From assembly GCF_030445035.2 (NCBI RefSeq), contig NC_080694.1, positions 76,161,257-76,225,256 on the forward strand: a stretch of DNA of 64,000 bases. The letters run 5' to 3'. How positions within the stretch are numbered: position 1 is the first letter of the stretch; every line of letters starts with the position of its first letter. The position numbers and the translations under genes were made by a program. Positions 32,801 to 43,974 of the stretch are shown here, piece by piece. The notes beneath the pieces are model-generated. The model saw nothing but the letters and a program-made list of their open reading frames with translations, was not told the origin of the DNA and searched no databases. The DNA is from Dasypus novemcinctus. Its lineage: Eukaryota; Chordata; Mammalia; Cingulata; Dasypodidae.

Positions 32801-32948
32801 AAATATTTAATAGAAAAATAAATAAATAAATAAATATTATATGCTTCCATAAATACTATTTAAAAACAATCTGGGGAAGGAAAATATGGTAGGAGTTAAT
32901 TTATTCTTATTTGACAAAGAAAGATCAGGGAATATAAATGTAGCTTCT

Positions 32949-33322
32949 TGGGAAACGGACTTTGGCCCAGTGGTTAGGGCGTCCGTCTACCATATGGGAG
33001 GTCCGCGGTTCAAACCCCGGGCCTCCTTGACCCGTGTGGAGCTGGCCATGCGCAGTGCTGATGCGCGCAAGGAGTGCCGTGCCACACAAGGGTGTCCCCC
33101 GCGTAGGGGAGCCCCATGCGCAAGGAGTGCGCCCGTGAGGAGAGCCGCCCAGCGTGAAAAGAAAGAGCAGCCTGCCCAGGAATGGCACCGCCCACACTTC
33201 CCGTGCAGCTGACGACAACAGAAGCGGACAAAGGAACAAGACGCAGCAAATAGACACCAAGAACAGACAACCAGGGGAGGGGGGGAAATTAAATAAATAA
33301 ATAAATCTTTAAAAAAAAATAA
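32949..33322 (+). mobile_element. DAS-type SINE, perfect 15 bp TSD
   Basis: Complete SINE starting TGGGAAACGGACTTTGGCCC. B-box-like GCGGTTCAAACCCCGGG near 33005; many CpG sites retained (GCGCGCAAGG, CCCCGCGTAG), suggesting a young copy. TSD ATAAATGTAGCTTCT at 32934-32948 and 33323-33337. Confidence 0.94.
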
Positions 33323-33337
33323 ATAAATGTAGCTTCT

Positions 33338-33619
33338 AGAACCTTCCATTAATGTTTTTTTCAGAGTGTTCATTTGGAAGACATGAGTTGAGAACACATC
33401 CAGAAATGACTGCTATCAGAGAGGTAAATGAGACTGAAGGTCATACAGAGCAGCCCCCTGTAGTCATTCCCAGAAACTGCATTAATTTTTGGGAAGGGCA
33501 GGGTTGGTAGCAGGCCAATAACTCTGGTTGTGCACTGCAATCGTCTCCTTCATGTACACTCCCCCTTCTGTCATATTTAATCAGCTGACTTTAAGAAAAT
33601 TACCCTCTAAAAATGGGTG
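33338..33619. other. Single-copy sequence
   Basis: About 280 bases without a recognised gene or repeat. Confidence 0.4.
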
Positions 33620-33930
33620 TGCTTCAACAAGTCATATGAAGAACTTCAGACAAAATACGGGGTTTCCAAAAATAGAAGAAATTCTTTATGGAGTTTACAG
33701 TCTGCCAGTATACCTTAGTAGATTTTGGACGTGTCAGCCTCTACAATCATCTGAGCAAATTTCCTAAACTAATCATCTTTATATCTGTATCTATATCTAT
33801 ATCCATTTCTATCTATATCTATATCTGTAAATCTATCATCTATCATCTATCTAATTATCTATCATCTATCTATCTATATCTGCCTAAATTCCATTGTTTT
33901 TGTTTCTCTGAAGAATTCTGTCTGATACAA
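33620..33930 (+). repeat. Probable old LTR 3' part with a microsatellite
   Basis: The order GATTTTGGACGTGTCAGCCT, CAATCATCTGAGCAAATTTC, a TATC-rich run, then TTTGTTTCTCTGAAGAATTC and CTGATACAA resembles the 3' half of an old mammalian ERVL/MaLR-type LTR. In such LTRs a short TATC or CTCT stretch commonly sits before a TCTGTTTCTCTGGAGAA-like end. Assignment is from memory of the pattern and family-level naming is not possible. Confidence 0.45.
33779..33885 (+). repeat. (TATC)n microsatellite, interrupted
   Basis: About 105 bases dominated by TATC/ATCT units with TGTA and CATC interruptions, inside the probable LTR relic. Confidence 0.85.
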
Positions 33931-36900
33931 TGACCTAATTCCATCCACCCTCAAAATGCTGCTGTGGTTTCCTAATCTTTCTACTTGCTCCGTACAGAAA
34001 GTATTGGCTTGGTTGTCCAGGACAACTGAAAGGAAACAGTGAAGTCATCATTACCTTATACCCAGGGATCATCATGTAGATTTAGCACTCATTGCTAGTT
34101 GACAATAAACTTCATACACATTAATTTGCACATTTAACTAAAAATTTGTTTCTTATTTTGGAATGCTAGTGGTATAAATAGAGGTGCAGTTTCCTTATGG
34201 CACTTAATCCTATATGGAGAACAAGGTTCTTCAAAAAATTGAAATAATCCAAACTTTTTAGTTATATTTTTATCTATAATATTCTGTTTTCCCCAGATTT
34301 AGTACCTAGTGCATCTTTCTGAGTTTTAGTTTATGGTAAACTTTGAGAAAATCTTTCTCTGGATTTTTCCTAATATTTTTGTTCTATTGAGAAGATTCTG
34401 AATATATCCCACTGGATTTATTACCCCAGGTCTTGCCTAAACCCAAGTCTTGAATGTAAAGCATGGAGAGTGATAAATATAGAGATAATACAAGATTTTT
34501 TCCTAAATATTTACATATCTAGAGGATACAGTTGATTGTTGAAAGTAATGTAACATCAATGAGGTGTGATTTTTATTTCATGTGGATATAAAATTAGTGA
34601 CAGGAATAACAAATAGTCCAAGAAATGGGAAATGAAAGTGTATAATTGTATAGTTCATAAACTATAAAAATAAGTGTTATAATTTAATTGAAGTCATCTA
34701 TGATAAATTAAAATATGTCCTGTAAGGTTTTAACAGGGGGGTCATCAGAATATTAAATAGAATCATAAAAAAATTGCAATTATTCCAAAATAAGATCAAA
34801 TAAGAAGAAAAGAAGAGAAATAATAGACTGGCCAAATAGAAAGCAATTAATGCATTGTTAGATTTAAAATCAAACATATAATTTGTTTTCCTGGCTGAGC
34901 CATATATTCCCATTTCTTAGCATGGCCTGTTGTAGTTCTTTGTTTTTCTTTTTGTTTTTTTACTGATGTCTATTCATCACACTGTTTTGACTTCCTGAAT
35001 CTAAAGGTCAGTTTTCCGCCTTGCCCAGGGTTTTATTGCACATTACCTATTTCATAAGGCTTTTCTGTGATACTCTGGGTTTTTAGAGTAGTCTATGTTT
35101 AACTGTACAGATTTTCTCACATTTTCTGAACCTGATTCTTGTCCTAGATATGTGGTTCAAATAGAAAGATTGCCTTTTTATGCACCATTGTTTCATCCTC
35201 TGGAGAAAACTTCTTTTCCTGTGTTCCTCCTGGGAATCTTGATCTTTTCTTTTTCTTTAAATGCAGATTTTCCTCCGAGCTCATATGATTTGTTTAACTT
35301 TGTTCCCTAACTCAGTGCCCCCTTTCTATTATCTGACATTTTCCTTTCCTGCCTTACAATGGTTCAGCTTTGTTCTTTTTTAATATTAGGTTTCTCTGCC
35401 TCTGATTAATTCCCCATTAGTGTATCCTGCTTCATAAAGCTGCCTTTATAATGTAACCTTAGCTCCCCATATAATGTAACTATCTGGATCATTACCTGTC
35501 CAAAGCTGTTCTTGTTCTGCTGAGAGATTTTCCCAGGTCACAACCAGTAAAATATTAACAATTATTTACTACTTTTCATGAGGGACTATCCAAGCCGCAC
35601 CTGCCAGTCACCGTGGTGTCTTCTTCACCCACCTGGTGGTGAGTGGGCAAGACCCAGTTCCCCAGATCTTACTATTTTCTTGGCAGTAGCACTGGGTTTA
35701 ATTCTGGTCTCTGAGAAGCAGACAAGAGGGATTAGATTTGCAAGACACTTATTTTGGGTGGGGGGGGGGGGAGGGAGGGATTCTTATAAGGGAAAAATAG
35801 AAGAAGTACAGAAGAGGCAAGGAGACTTATCAGACTATGATGCAAGTCTGATTCAAATGAATAAAATAAGGATGGAGGAGAGACAGAGTTCCAGAATCTC
35901 AGAGTTTAGATTCTTAGTAAAAAAGGGGCACTTCTTTGAATGTTTCTTGATCTAAAATTGTGAGTTTAGGATTCAGTGTAGCCTCAGTTTGGGATTTAGG
36001 TTGCTTTTTTTTTTTGCAGAGGATTTGAATTCTGCCTATCAGGGGGTGAATCCAATATGTAATCAATTCAGCCATGTTGTTTCAGGTATTGTTCTGGCAT
36101 ATTTAACCATGAAAAAACAGATGGCATTATAAACATTATTTTCCTTTGCTTAATCATGTAATAAAACTCATGAAAAAAGTGGTATACTGGCAGATATCTA
36201 ATGTGTTATTTTTAATTTCTAAAAAATGTTCCTTGTGGTGGATATTATTTTTTTATAAGTATTCTATTTATTTCCACTTTTTCTCTGCTATAACCAATAC
36301 TACCATAAACTTCCTTTTGAAGACAGATTTAATTGAGTTAATGTGTTGGCTTAGAATGCACATGTGTGTTTTATAGTTCTCATTTCAATTTAAAAGGAAC
36401 CTTCCATTCAGTTGACAAATATTTATTGGCTACTTGTAAGAGCAGATAATTTTTTTGGTTCTAGGCTAAGGCACTTAGTAAATTTAGAACTGCTTTCATG
36501 GAATTTAGGCTCATGAACTCCATGCCTGATTTAGATGCCAATTGTTGGAGTGAGAGGTTGTACAGTGTTTTTGTTAAACTGGAACCACCTAGACATGGGA
36601 AGGTGTTATTCTCTAAAGGAAAGGATGTTCCATTCCCAGAAAGAAGGTCTCTATGACCGCAAGCAGTGCAGAAAAATAGGAGGCACTAATGTAGTAAAAA
36701 GTAATGGAACAGTGAAATGAACATTCAGAAGGCATGAAATTTTAAGAAATTGATCATGCTATACATCAAAATTAGTAGTCTGCATAATTTGCCTATTTCT
36801 TCCAACATAATAGCATTAGCATTCTATATGCCTAAGTAAGCTTTGTTCTTTAGTTAGTAGTCATACTCTAATTAACAATAGATTACTCATCTTGTAGTTT

Positions 36901-37008
36901 CCTTTTATCATTTGACTGTTAGCTCCTGACATTACTGTATGCTGAAATTAAAATCATTGTTTAATATTTTTATACTGTACTGTTCCTACAGCAAAAGTGA
37001 ATGGGTGA
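33931..37008. other. 3.1 kb largely single-copy DNA
   Basis: AT-rich noncoding sequence with no long convincing reading frame. Minor points: a poly-G stretch at 35758-35770; ACAAATATTTATTGGC (36417-36432), which resembles the 3' end of an ancient L2/MIR-type repeat but is too short to call; several T and A runs. I see no exon with conserved protein content. Confidence 0.5.
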
Positions 37009-37277
37009 GGGAAGTGGATGTGGCTCAAGGAATTGGGCTCCCCTCTACCAAATGGGAGGTCCTGGATTTGGTTCTCCGGATCTCCTGGTGAAAGCAAGCT
37101 GGCTTGCAACCACAGAGAGCTGACAGCCCATGCCTGTGGAGAGCTGGCACAGAAAGATGATGCAACAAATGAGGCAGGCACAGAAAGTATGTGCAGTGAA
37201 TGGACACAGAGAGTAGACAGTGAGCACAAGTGGCAAGGGGGGACTAAATAAATAAAATAAATCTTTAAAAAATTAAA
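37009..37277 (+). mobile_element. Divergent DAS-type SINE subfamily
   Basis: Related to the other SINEs in its ends (GGAAGTGGATGTGGCTCAAG, CTACCAAATGGGAGGTCCTG at the start; AAATAAATCTTTAAAAAATT at the end). It differs in the body (GAGAGCTGACAGCCCATGCC) and is about 100 bases shorter. The B-box region reads GGATTTGGTTCTCC, so it is diverged. A weak repeat, GGGTGA, flanks it (37003-37008 and 37278-37283). Probably an older subfamily. Confidence 0.8.
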
Positions 37278-37696
37278 GGGTGAATATTATTTTAAATGTA
37301 TTTTAAAAGCTTATTTAAAAGCCAGGATATTTTATTAATCTCTGGTGAAGTAATTTTTATATCCCCATTTGACATTTAAGTATACTGGGTAGATACAACA
37401 ATTGAAAGCACATTCCATAAGCATAGAAGAGTTTTTAATTGATGATAAATATGTTTAAAGAATGTTTAAAAACAAATTTAACACAAATTTTAAAACTCAG
37501 TTCTTACTGAAGTGTATGAACATTAATTTCATTTAGAAAAACTGTGAAATTTGTGTAGACCACAAACCAAATCAAATCAATAGATCACAAATATTTAGGC
37601 ACATATAACAGAAAGATCACAAGCATTTACTGACTTTTCAAACATTACACAATATTCATTAGATGTTGTGAAATAAAATTACGGGGAGTTTTACAT
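37278..37696. other. OR 3' flank
   Basis: AT-rich sequence downstream of the OR stop codon (minus strand). No repeat recognised. It would hold the OR 3' UTR; I did not find a decisive polyadenylation site. Confidence 0.4.
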
Positions 37697-38629
37697 TCAG
37701 AAGAGACACCTTTCCAATACCTTTTTCAATGCCCCTAAAACATCCTTGTTTCTCAGACTATAAATATAGGGGTTCAGTGTAGGAGCAATGATTGAACTTA
37801 ACACTGATACAGCCTTTTCCAGACCAGGACTGTGTGAGGAACCAGGAGTCAAGTAGATGAACATGCCTGGGCCATAAAAGAGCCCCACGACCACCAGGTG
37901 GGAGGAGCAAGTGGTCAGAGCTTTCTTCCTCCCCTTGGCTGAATTCATGTGAAAGACAGTGATGAAGATGACAGTGTATGAGGAAAAGATGATGGCAAGA
38001 GGAATAAGGAGTAGTACAATGCCTGTCACAAGAGTTGCCAACTTATATACAGAGGTATTCTCACAGGAAAAACTCAGAATAGCCATGACTTCACAGAAAA
38101 AATGATCTATCTCCTTGTGGCCACATTTAGGTAACTGCATGGTGTATATGGTCTGAACGACTGCATCTGACATACCCCCAGCCCAGGATGCCGTGACCAT
38201 CTTCTGGCAGACCCTCTGGTTCATGATGACTGGGTATCTCAGGGGATGGCAGATGGCCACATAGCGATCACAAGCCATGAGAGTCAGGAGAATGCACTCA
38301 GCTCCCCCCAGCATCAGATAGAAAAATATCTGTGTCCCACAGCCTATGTTTGAGATGTTTTTCTTACCTAAGAAAAAGTCCTTAACCATCTTGGGGACTG
38401 TGGTGGAAATGAAGAGCAAGTCGATGAGGGACAGCTGGCTGAGAAGGAAGTACATGGGTGTGTGGAGCTGGGTCTCCACCAGGATGAGGAGAATCAGGGT
38501 GGAATTCCCAGTGAGGGCAGCAAGGTAGATGAGGGTGATCACCCCAACAAGGACGTCAGCATGCTTCATGCTGGAGAAGAGCCCCAGGAGGATAAAATCC
38601 ACTCCTGTTGTCTCGTTCTTTCCCACCAC
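37697..38629 (-). CDS. Olfactory receptor, family 2-like, ORF open but lacks ATG
   Basis: Seven-transmembrane odorant receptor of olfactory sensory neurons, coupling to G-olf. The 310-codon frame has every OR hallmark: N-glycosylation site NET (5-7), GN in TM1 (41-42), HTPMYFLLSQLSLID (56-70), MACDRYVAICHPLRYP (118-133, DRY 121-123), Cys97 and Cys179 for the extracellular disulfide, SY in TM5 (217-218), KALTTCSSH (236-244, TM6), LNPYIYSLRN (285-294, TM7). Single coding exon, as usual. LSLID and DFILLGLF point to the OR2 T/M/L/AJ group; I cannot fix the subfamily. The oddity is the start: codon 1 is GTG (rc of 38627-38629), with an in-frame TAA five codons upstream and the next Met at codon 21. 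Either the start is lost (recent pseudogene), Met21 is used, or the ATG comes from a spliced exon. Confidence 0.93.
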   Translation of the reverse strand: MVGKNETTGVDFILLGLFSSMKHADVLVGVITLIYLAALTGNSTLILLILVETQLHTPMYFLLSQLSLIDLLFISTTVPKMVKDFFLGKKNISNIGCGTQIFFYLMLGGAECILLTLMACDRYVAICHPLRYPVIMNQRVCQKMVTASWAGGMSDAVVQTIYTMQLPKCGHKEIDHFFCEVMAILSFSCENTSVYKLATLVTGIVLLLIPLAIIFSSYTVIFITVFHMNSAKGRKKALTTCSSHLVVVGLFYGPGMFIYLTPGSSHSPGLEKAVSVLSSIIAPTLNPYIYSLRNKDVLGALKKVLERCLF

Positions 38630-38651
38630 TGATTTAAGTTAACTGTTTGAA

Positions 38652-38676
38652 CTGAAAGGTAATAAGTAAAAGTAAA
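38652..38676 (-). other. Splice acceptor before the OR coding exon
   Basis: On the minus strand a pyrimidine-rich run ends in TTATTACCTTTCAG, with the AG at 38653-38652, 22 bases before the GTG first codon. OR genes typically have noncoding 5' exons spliced just upstream of the coding exon, so this looks like the natural acceptor. With this acceptor the TAA upstream lies in the same exon, which argues against an ATG supplied by a spliced-in exon. Confidence 0.6.
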
Positions 38677-39889
38677 CACACATAATCAGTTATAACTTCT
38701 TTTATTTCCGTTTCTTTAAATAACTACCAAAACCTCTGTTGGGTACGTGATTTCAGTGTATTATTAAGAATTCTCAAATTCAGTGATGAATCATTTACAT
38801 TCAAAATTTACTGCAGACTGAAAACCATAAAGATCATAGAAACTGTAAGAGTCATCATTTTAGTTTTCCAAAGAGATGCCAATGCCAAAGTCATTTACTG
38901 TAAACTATTTATTAATCTTCTGTGATTTATTCTATGTATTCCCAGCATACTTCATGCATTCAAAATGAAAGTCCTAAATCCCTTCCTGACTACTGATTGT
39001 ACTTTGAGAAGAGACAAATGTGGTTTTTTTGTTTGTTTCTTTACTTAAGCCATTGCTTCTTTTCTCAGCAACTGGATGAAAGGTCATGTTATTTAACAAT
39101 GTGGTAAACAATATAAGGGGAGATGTGTTTTTTCCCTCCAATCATTAGCATGTTTGACAGACAAATGTTGAACATGTGGGGTCTCTTTGTGGAAGGGATG
39201 TAGGTATCTAGTTCACATTATGTAATTATTTGAGCAGGAGTTAAATTTTATGTAATTAAGCCACTAAATTTTGATGCTTTCTTAATTGTAACAGCTAGTG
39301 TGATCCTAATACACAATTATGTAGGAGAACATATTTTACCTTGAAAATGCATGTGTGTGAATGGTTGTGTATATTATTTCACCTTAAAATCTAATATAAG
39401 CTCCCTCACTAATGCTTTTATTCACAATTCATCACGGAAGCAGACTTTAATCAGACTCCCGTATTAATAATTTGTTCACCTCTCGTATTCCAGGCTTTAC
39501 TGGTGTGCCAGGGAGGAGGTTCCTGGAAACTTCTCTGTGGTGTTCGCTGCCTAAAGTGTTCATCGGTATCGTGTCATATTCTTAAGCCGATTGACCTCTA
39601 TACAATGCACTCTACATCTGCATGTGCAGGGTCAATGCGCAGAACATTCCCCCACATTAAAGTATGCAAGTGATGAGCTTGTCCCTGAGGATTCACCTGC
39701 AGGTTCTTGGCTCTGGTTTGTACACTCAGACATTAATATGACCTTTAGCCTGGCATCCTACGGTGAGAAAGGGACAGTCTTAAAAACAAGAAACTCATCA
39801 GTGATATGGATTCCTGCCTTATGTAGATTAAAGAACATTTATTGAACAGTCTTAATTGCTATTTATCTGATCAAAATAAATTATCTTTT
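38677..39889. other. OR 5' flank, mostly single-copy
   Basis: 1.2 kb AT-rich DNA upstream of the OR coding exon. At about 39150-39312 the text GTAATTAAGCCACTAAATTT followed by GTAACAGCTAGTGTGATCCT and AATACACAA resembles the 3' end of an old MLT1/MaLR LTR. Noncoding first exons of the OR could lie here or further away; none is identifiable by eye. Confidence 0.4.
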
Positions 39890-39904
39890 TCATATCTTTT
39901 TTAT

Positions 39905-40312
39905 TTTTTTTATTTTTTATTTTTTTAAAAGATTTATTTTTTTTTTATTTTTATTTATTTATTTATTTCCCCTCCCCTCCCCCTGTTGTCTGTTTTCTGT
40001 GTCTTTTTGCTGCATCTTGTTTCTTGTTTCTTTGTCCGCTTCTGTTGTCGGCAGCAGCACGGGAAGTGTGGGCGGCGCCATTCCTGGGCAGGCTGCTCCC
40101 TCCTTCGCGCTGGGCGGCTCTCCTTATGGGTGCACTCCTTGCGCGTGGGGCTCCCCTATGCGGGGGACACCCTGCGTGGCACGGCACTCCTTGCGCGCAT
40201 CAGCACTGCGCATGGGCCAGCTCCACAAGGGTCAAGGAGGCCCGGGGCTTGAACCGCGGGCCTTCCATGTGGTAGACGGACGCCCTAACCACTGGGCCAA
40301 AGTCCGTTTCCC
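39905..40312 (-). mobile_element. DAS-type SINE upstream of the OR gene, with TSD
   Basis: Complete SINE on the minus strand, T-rich tail 39905-39970, head (CACTGGGCCAAAGTCCGTTT in reverse) near 40290-40310. TSD TCATATCTTTTTTAT at 39890-39904 and 40313-40327. CpG-rich and little diverged, so young. It lies 1.3 kb upstream of the OR coding exon, in the same orientation. Confidence 0.94.
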
Positions 40313-40469
40313 TCATATCTTTTTTATACTGCATTCTTATACCCATTATTTTTCTTAATTTACAATGTATTTCTCCACTCTTAAATATATTTTTATAAAA
40401 ATACAGTATTATGAAAACACATAAAAACACTGATGAAAATGTGGTGAAAACGTTCTGGAAACACAGTGA

Positions 40470-40565
40470 TGGTTGCAAAGACTGTGAATATACACTATTG
40501 AATTATACACTGTAAAATGGGAAATTTTGTGTTAGGTATACTTTACTACAATAAAAACACATATA
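40470..40565 (+). repeat. Old L1M-type 3' terminus
   Basis: GAATTATACACTGTAAAATG followed by AAATTTTGTGTTAGGTATAC and TTTACTACAATAAAAAC is the typical 3' end of an ancient L1M element. Its 5' extent is unclear. Confidence 0.6.
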
Positions 40566-42970
40566 AAATACTTAGGGTAGCACCCTATTGTAGCCATTTC
40601 TCTTGTGTTAGTTATTATTTGCATTGGTTTTGTAAATTTGTATACATGTATATATAACAACATGCTATCATTAAAATAAAACTTCCTTAATCTGCCTCTT
40701 CACATGCCATCAAAAAAGTGCAAGGTCATTATCAAATGGCAGAAAATAATTTAAGTACTTTTTAAATACAATTTTTATTTTTTTTTATTTTTTATTTTTT
40801 AAATACAATTTTTAATATAATCTTATTATTGTTAGACTTCAATTCTGTTTCCACTGGTCTGCCCCATCATATTTAAACCACATTGACAGGAAGATCATTA
40901 AGTATACTAAGAATTATTTTCCTTCCTCAGTATATTTTCATGAAGGTAGAATTAAATTCTTTTTACTAATTGAATTTCCACATTAGCATGGCATCCTTAA
41001 CAGGACAATTTCTTGCAGAGAAGCTATGATAATATAGTGCAAGGTGTTCAATATATGTGAAAATACAATATTTCTTACAGAAGGCTACTACAGGAGCTCT
41101 GGACTTTTGCAAAGTTCTGAGTTTGCTCATTCTTGTTTTGCGGTGCCCAGTGAGATAGTGTGCTTAGCAGAGAGGAAAGAGTCTAGGTCCTAGTCTCCGT
41201 TAGGCAGTCTTGTCTCACCACAACACAGCTCCTGTAGTCGGCATCTCAGTGCTTGGTGATCTATTGCCTTTGATGCTATAATTGCCCTCACAACCAGTGT
41301 GGGAGTCTTTCTTAAATAATCCAAACTGAAAATGTTTCCCCACCTATTTTCTCTGTGAGAGTGATTATAAGACCCCGCCTCTAATATCATTCAAAATAAA
41401 GTTAATGCTCCCACACTCTACTATGCTTTCCTCTTCTCCATTTAGAAAATATTTTAATTAAAATACATGGGCCACAGGTCAAAGGATGTCACAAATGATA
41501 ATAATGTGGTCAATTTGTTCATGATTAATTTTGTAGTGATGATGCAAGATAACATCACCCTAATTTAAATACATTATTTCAACCATATAACTGCAATGCA
41601 TAAGATCTTCAGAGATAAAGGAGTGGAGTATAGATTTAACATTTATATTACTGTGTTTATCCTTGAATATAACACAAATTTAACAGTCACTTTTCCTTTT
41701 TCTAAGTAGAAGAGTCATAATCTTGTGCCTTTTTTAAAAACACGAGAAACCAAATAAATTAGAAAAGCAGTGTAAATTTTAGCTGTCTGGCATTATTGGT
41801 TAATTTTCATTAAATTGAGGAAAGCATGTAAACTCACATTTGTTCCTTTCTATTGATGAGATTGTCTGAGCTATCTGCAACATTTCCTGGTGTTTCACAG
41901 GATGCAGCATCATATTTTCATGTTCTGTATTTTAAGATGCAATGTTCAATGATAATTAATTTCACAATGCCAGCCAAGGCCTAAGTAGCAGGTGAGTTTG
42001 GTAAGCTTGGTTTTATACTGGTACCATGCCTAATACACCCTATTTGACATATCTGGTTGTGCCATTCCAAAATGACGAAAATCACTGCACTATTTAATTT
42101 AAGCTGGGAACAATGAACAATATCCATGAGATGTCTGTAGTAAAATGTCCTATGGGAGAATTTTGACTCTCAGCATCAATTAAGAGCCCTATGAGGGAGT
42201 TTTGTCTCTCTGCCAATTAAGCAGATTTATCAGAGACTTCATTTTAAATAAAAGTGTTAGAAGAAAAACTAATAATATGCACAAATACCAGCAGGTGTTT
42301 GGATATTTGGTGAGTTCAGGCTTGCCTACTCTGAAAATATTTCCATCTGCTATGTAATATGCTTTATTTTATTCAATGAACCTGTATCCTTACTGTCCTG
42401 TAGCTCTGAATATATCTTATCCTGTGTTTAATTCTCTAAGGTTTATCACAATGAGCTAAAGTACTGTTGCCTCATATTAGACTATGAAATTAATGCTTCT
42501 GTGTTTTGCCTCCCTCAAAACTTTGAATTTTCAAACAACATACAACCATGGCCCTGCTCTTAATTGTTGCTTCCTGCCTGTCCAATAGAAGCTAGTGTTC
42601 TCCTACCCCAAGCAGGTGACTTCCTTACTTGGCCCCCAATTTCTTAATGATTTGCCTACTATTTACCCTTAACTATCATAGAGCAAACTTGTCTTATGCC
42701 ATTCATCAAATGTGTTATCTGTACAGTTATACAGAAATCTGTAATCCAGTAGTTCCCTTTTCCAAATACATGTACCTTTAAGACCCAAACATTTTTAGCA
42801 GCCAAAGTTCAAGTTCCCCTTTTTCATTATGACTTTCTAATTTATATCAATCATGGATTTGTACACATTTTACTTTGATGATTTGATTTTATGTATTTTT
42901 CTTCTGTTGGTCTGATATTCATTTCAAAATTTCAGTCTGGAACCTAGAATTCTGTGTGAATTTTTGTAAT
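40566..42970. other. 2.4 kb single-copy DNA
   Basis: No reading frame with recognisable protein content, no RNA gene and no clear repeat by eye, apart from short A/T-rich runs (40770-40810). Confidence 0.45.
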
Positions 42971-42983
42971 GAAAGAATATATG

Positions 42984-43352
42984 GGGAAGCGGACTTGGTT
43001 ATGGCGTCCGTCTACCACATGGGAGGTTCAACCCTGGGCCTCCCTGACCCGTGTGGAGCTGGCCCATGCACAGTGCTGATGCACACAAGGAGTGCCCTGC
43101 CATGCAGGGTTGTCTCCCGCATAGGGGAGCCCCACACGCAAGTATTGCGCTACATAAGGAGAGCCGCCCAGCGTGAAAGAAAGTGCAGTCTGCCTAAAAA
43201 TGGCGCTGCCCACACGGAGAGCTGACACAACAAGATGATGCAACAAAGAGAAAAACAGATTCCCGTGCCACTGACAACAACAGAAGGAGACAAAGAAGAA
43301 CATGCAGCAAATAGACACAGAGAACAGAGAACTGGGGCAAGGGAAGGGGAAA

Positions 43353-43395
<43 letters not shown>

Positions 43396-43410
43396 ATCTT
43401 TAAAAAAAAA
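42984..43410 (+). mobile_element. DAS-type SINE with an expanded (AAAT)n tail
   Basis: SINE starting GGGGAAGCGGACTTGG with a small deletion in the head (CAGTGGTTAGG is missing). The tail has about a dozen AAAT units (43350-43397) before CTTTAAAAAAAAA. TSD GAAAGAATATATG (42971-42983) and GAAAGAATAAATG (43411-43423), one mismatch. Confidence 0.92.
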
Positions 43411-43423
43411 GAAAGAATAAATG

Positions 43424-43974
43424 AATAAAAAGCTTTATTTAATATCAATTTATTTCACCAGGATATTCATAGTACAATATTTAAACTCTATTTAAGAATG
43501 GGAATGTTCTGTATTATTGCCTGTTATAGAGTTATATACATGATTTCTTCCGAGAAAAGATTGTGAAGTCCTTGATTAACCTTAACTGTTTCTCTCAATC
43601 TCCCCTGCTTTTATCATTTCAGTTTGATAATCTCATCAGGTTATGTCCCTGCATGACTGTACTTCAGTGATTTTACATGCATAGCACCCTATTTTAAAAT
43701 ACTATTAATTCTTTAATATTAATAAATGTACTGTGAATGACATTGAAGGATTGACCCTAGCAAGGTCTCAGCCCCTAAGTATTCTTCCCTTCCTCTTTTG
43801 GTAAAACCTACATCTGCAAGTAGAGAAATTTATGGCACATTTATTCATGTTTGTTTACCTACCATTCATAAAATGAAGTTTTACATCTTAAATCCCCATT
43901 AAGTATATAAAATTATTTTTCTGTTATCCATTCAAACCTTTCTGTGCAATTAAATAAATTTTTAAAGAATCTTT
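43424..43974. other. Single-copy gap
   Basis: About 550 bases of AT-rich sequence with nothing recognised. Confidence 0.4.

Larger units (their letters stand above)
28816..32831 (+). mobile_element. L1-G: twin-primed L1 with a 3' transduction
   Basis: One L1 insertion bounded by a 19 bp TSD, AAATATTATATACTTCCAT (28797-28815) and AAATATTATATGCTTCCAT (32832-32850). The first part (28816-31110) is L1 3' UTR inverted. The second part (31113 to about 32325) is the final 3' UTR in sense orientation. The inverted part starts exactly where the sense part begins in an uninverted copy (GGTTCTACAATC then ATCATGGCAG). After the L1 tail (32325-32345) about 460 bases of non-L1-G sequence precede a second A-rich tail (32795-32831). 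It contains a SINE (29223-29572) and a solo LTR (31642-31986). Confidence 0.85.

Noticed and set aside
43349-43397. The (AAAT)n array as an independent satellite or regulatory repeat
   Set aside because: It is the expanded tail of the SINE at 42984-43410, located just before the usual CTTTAAAA end.
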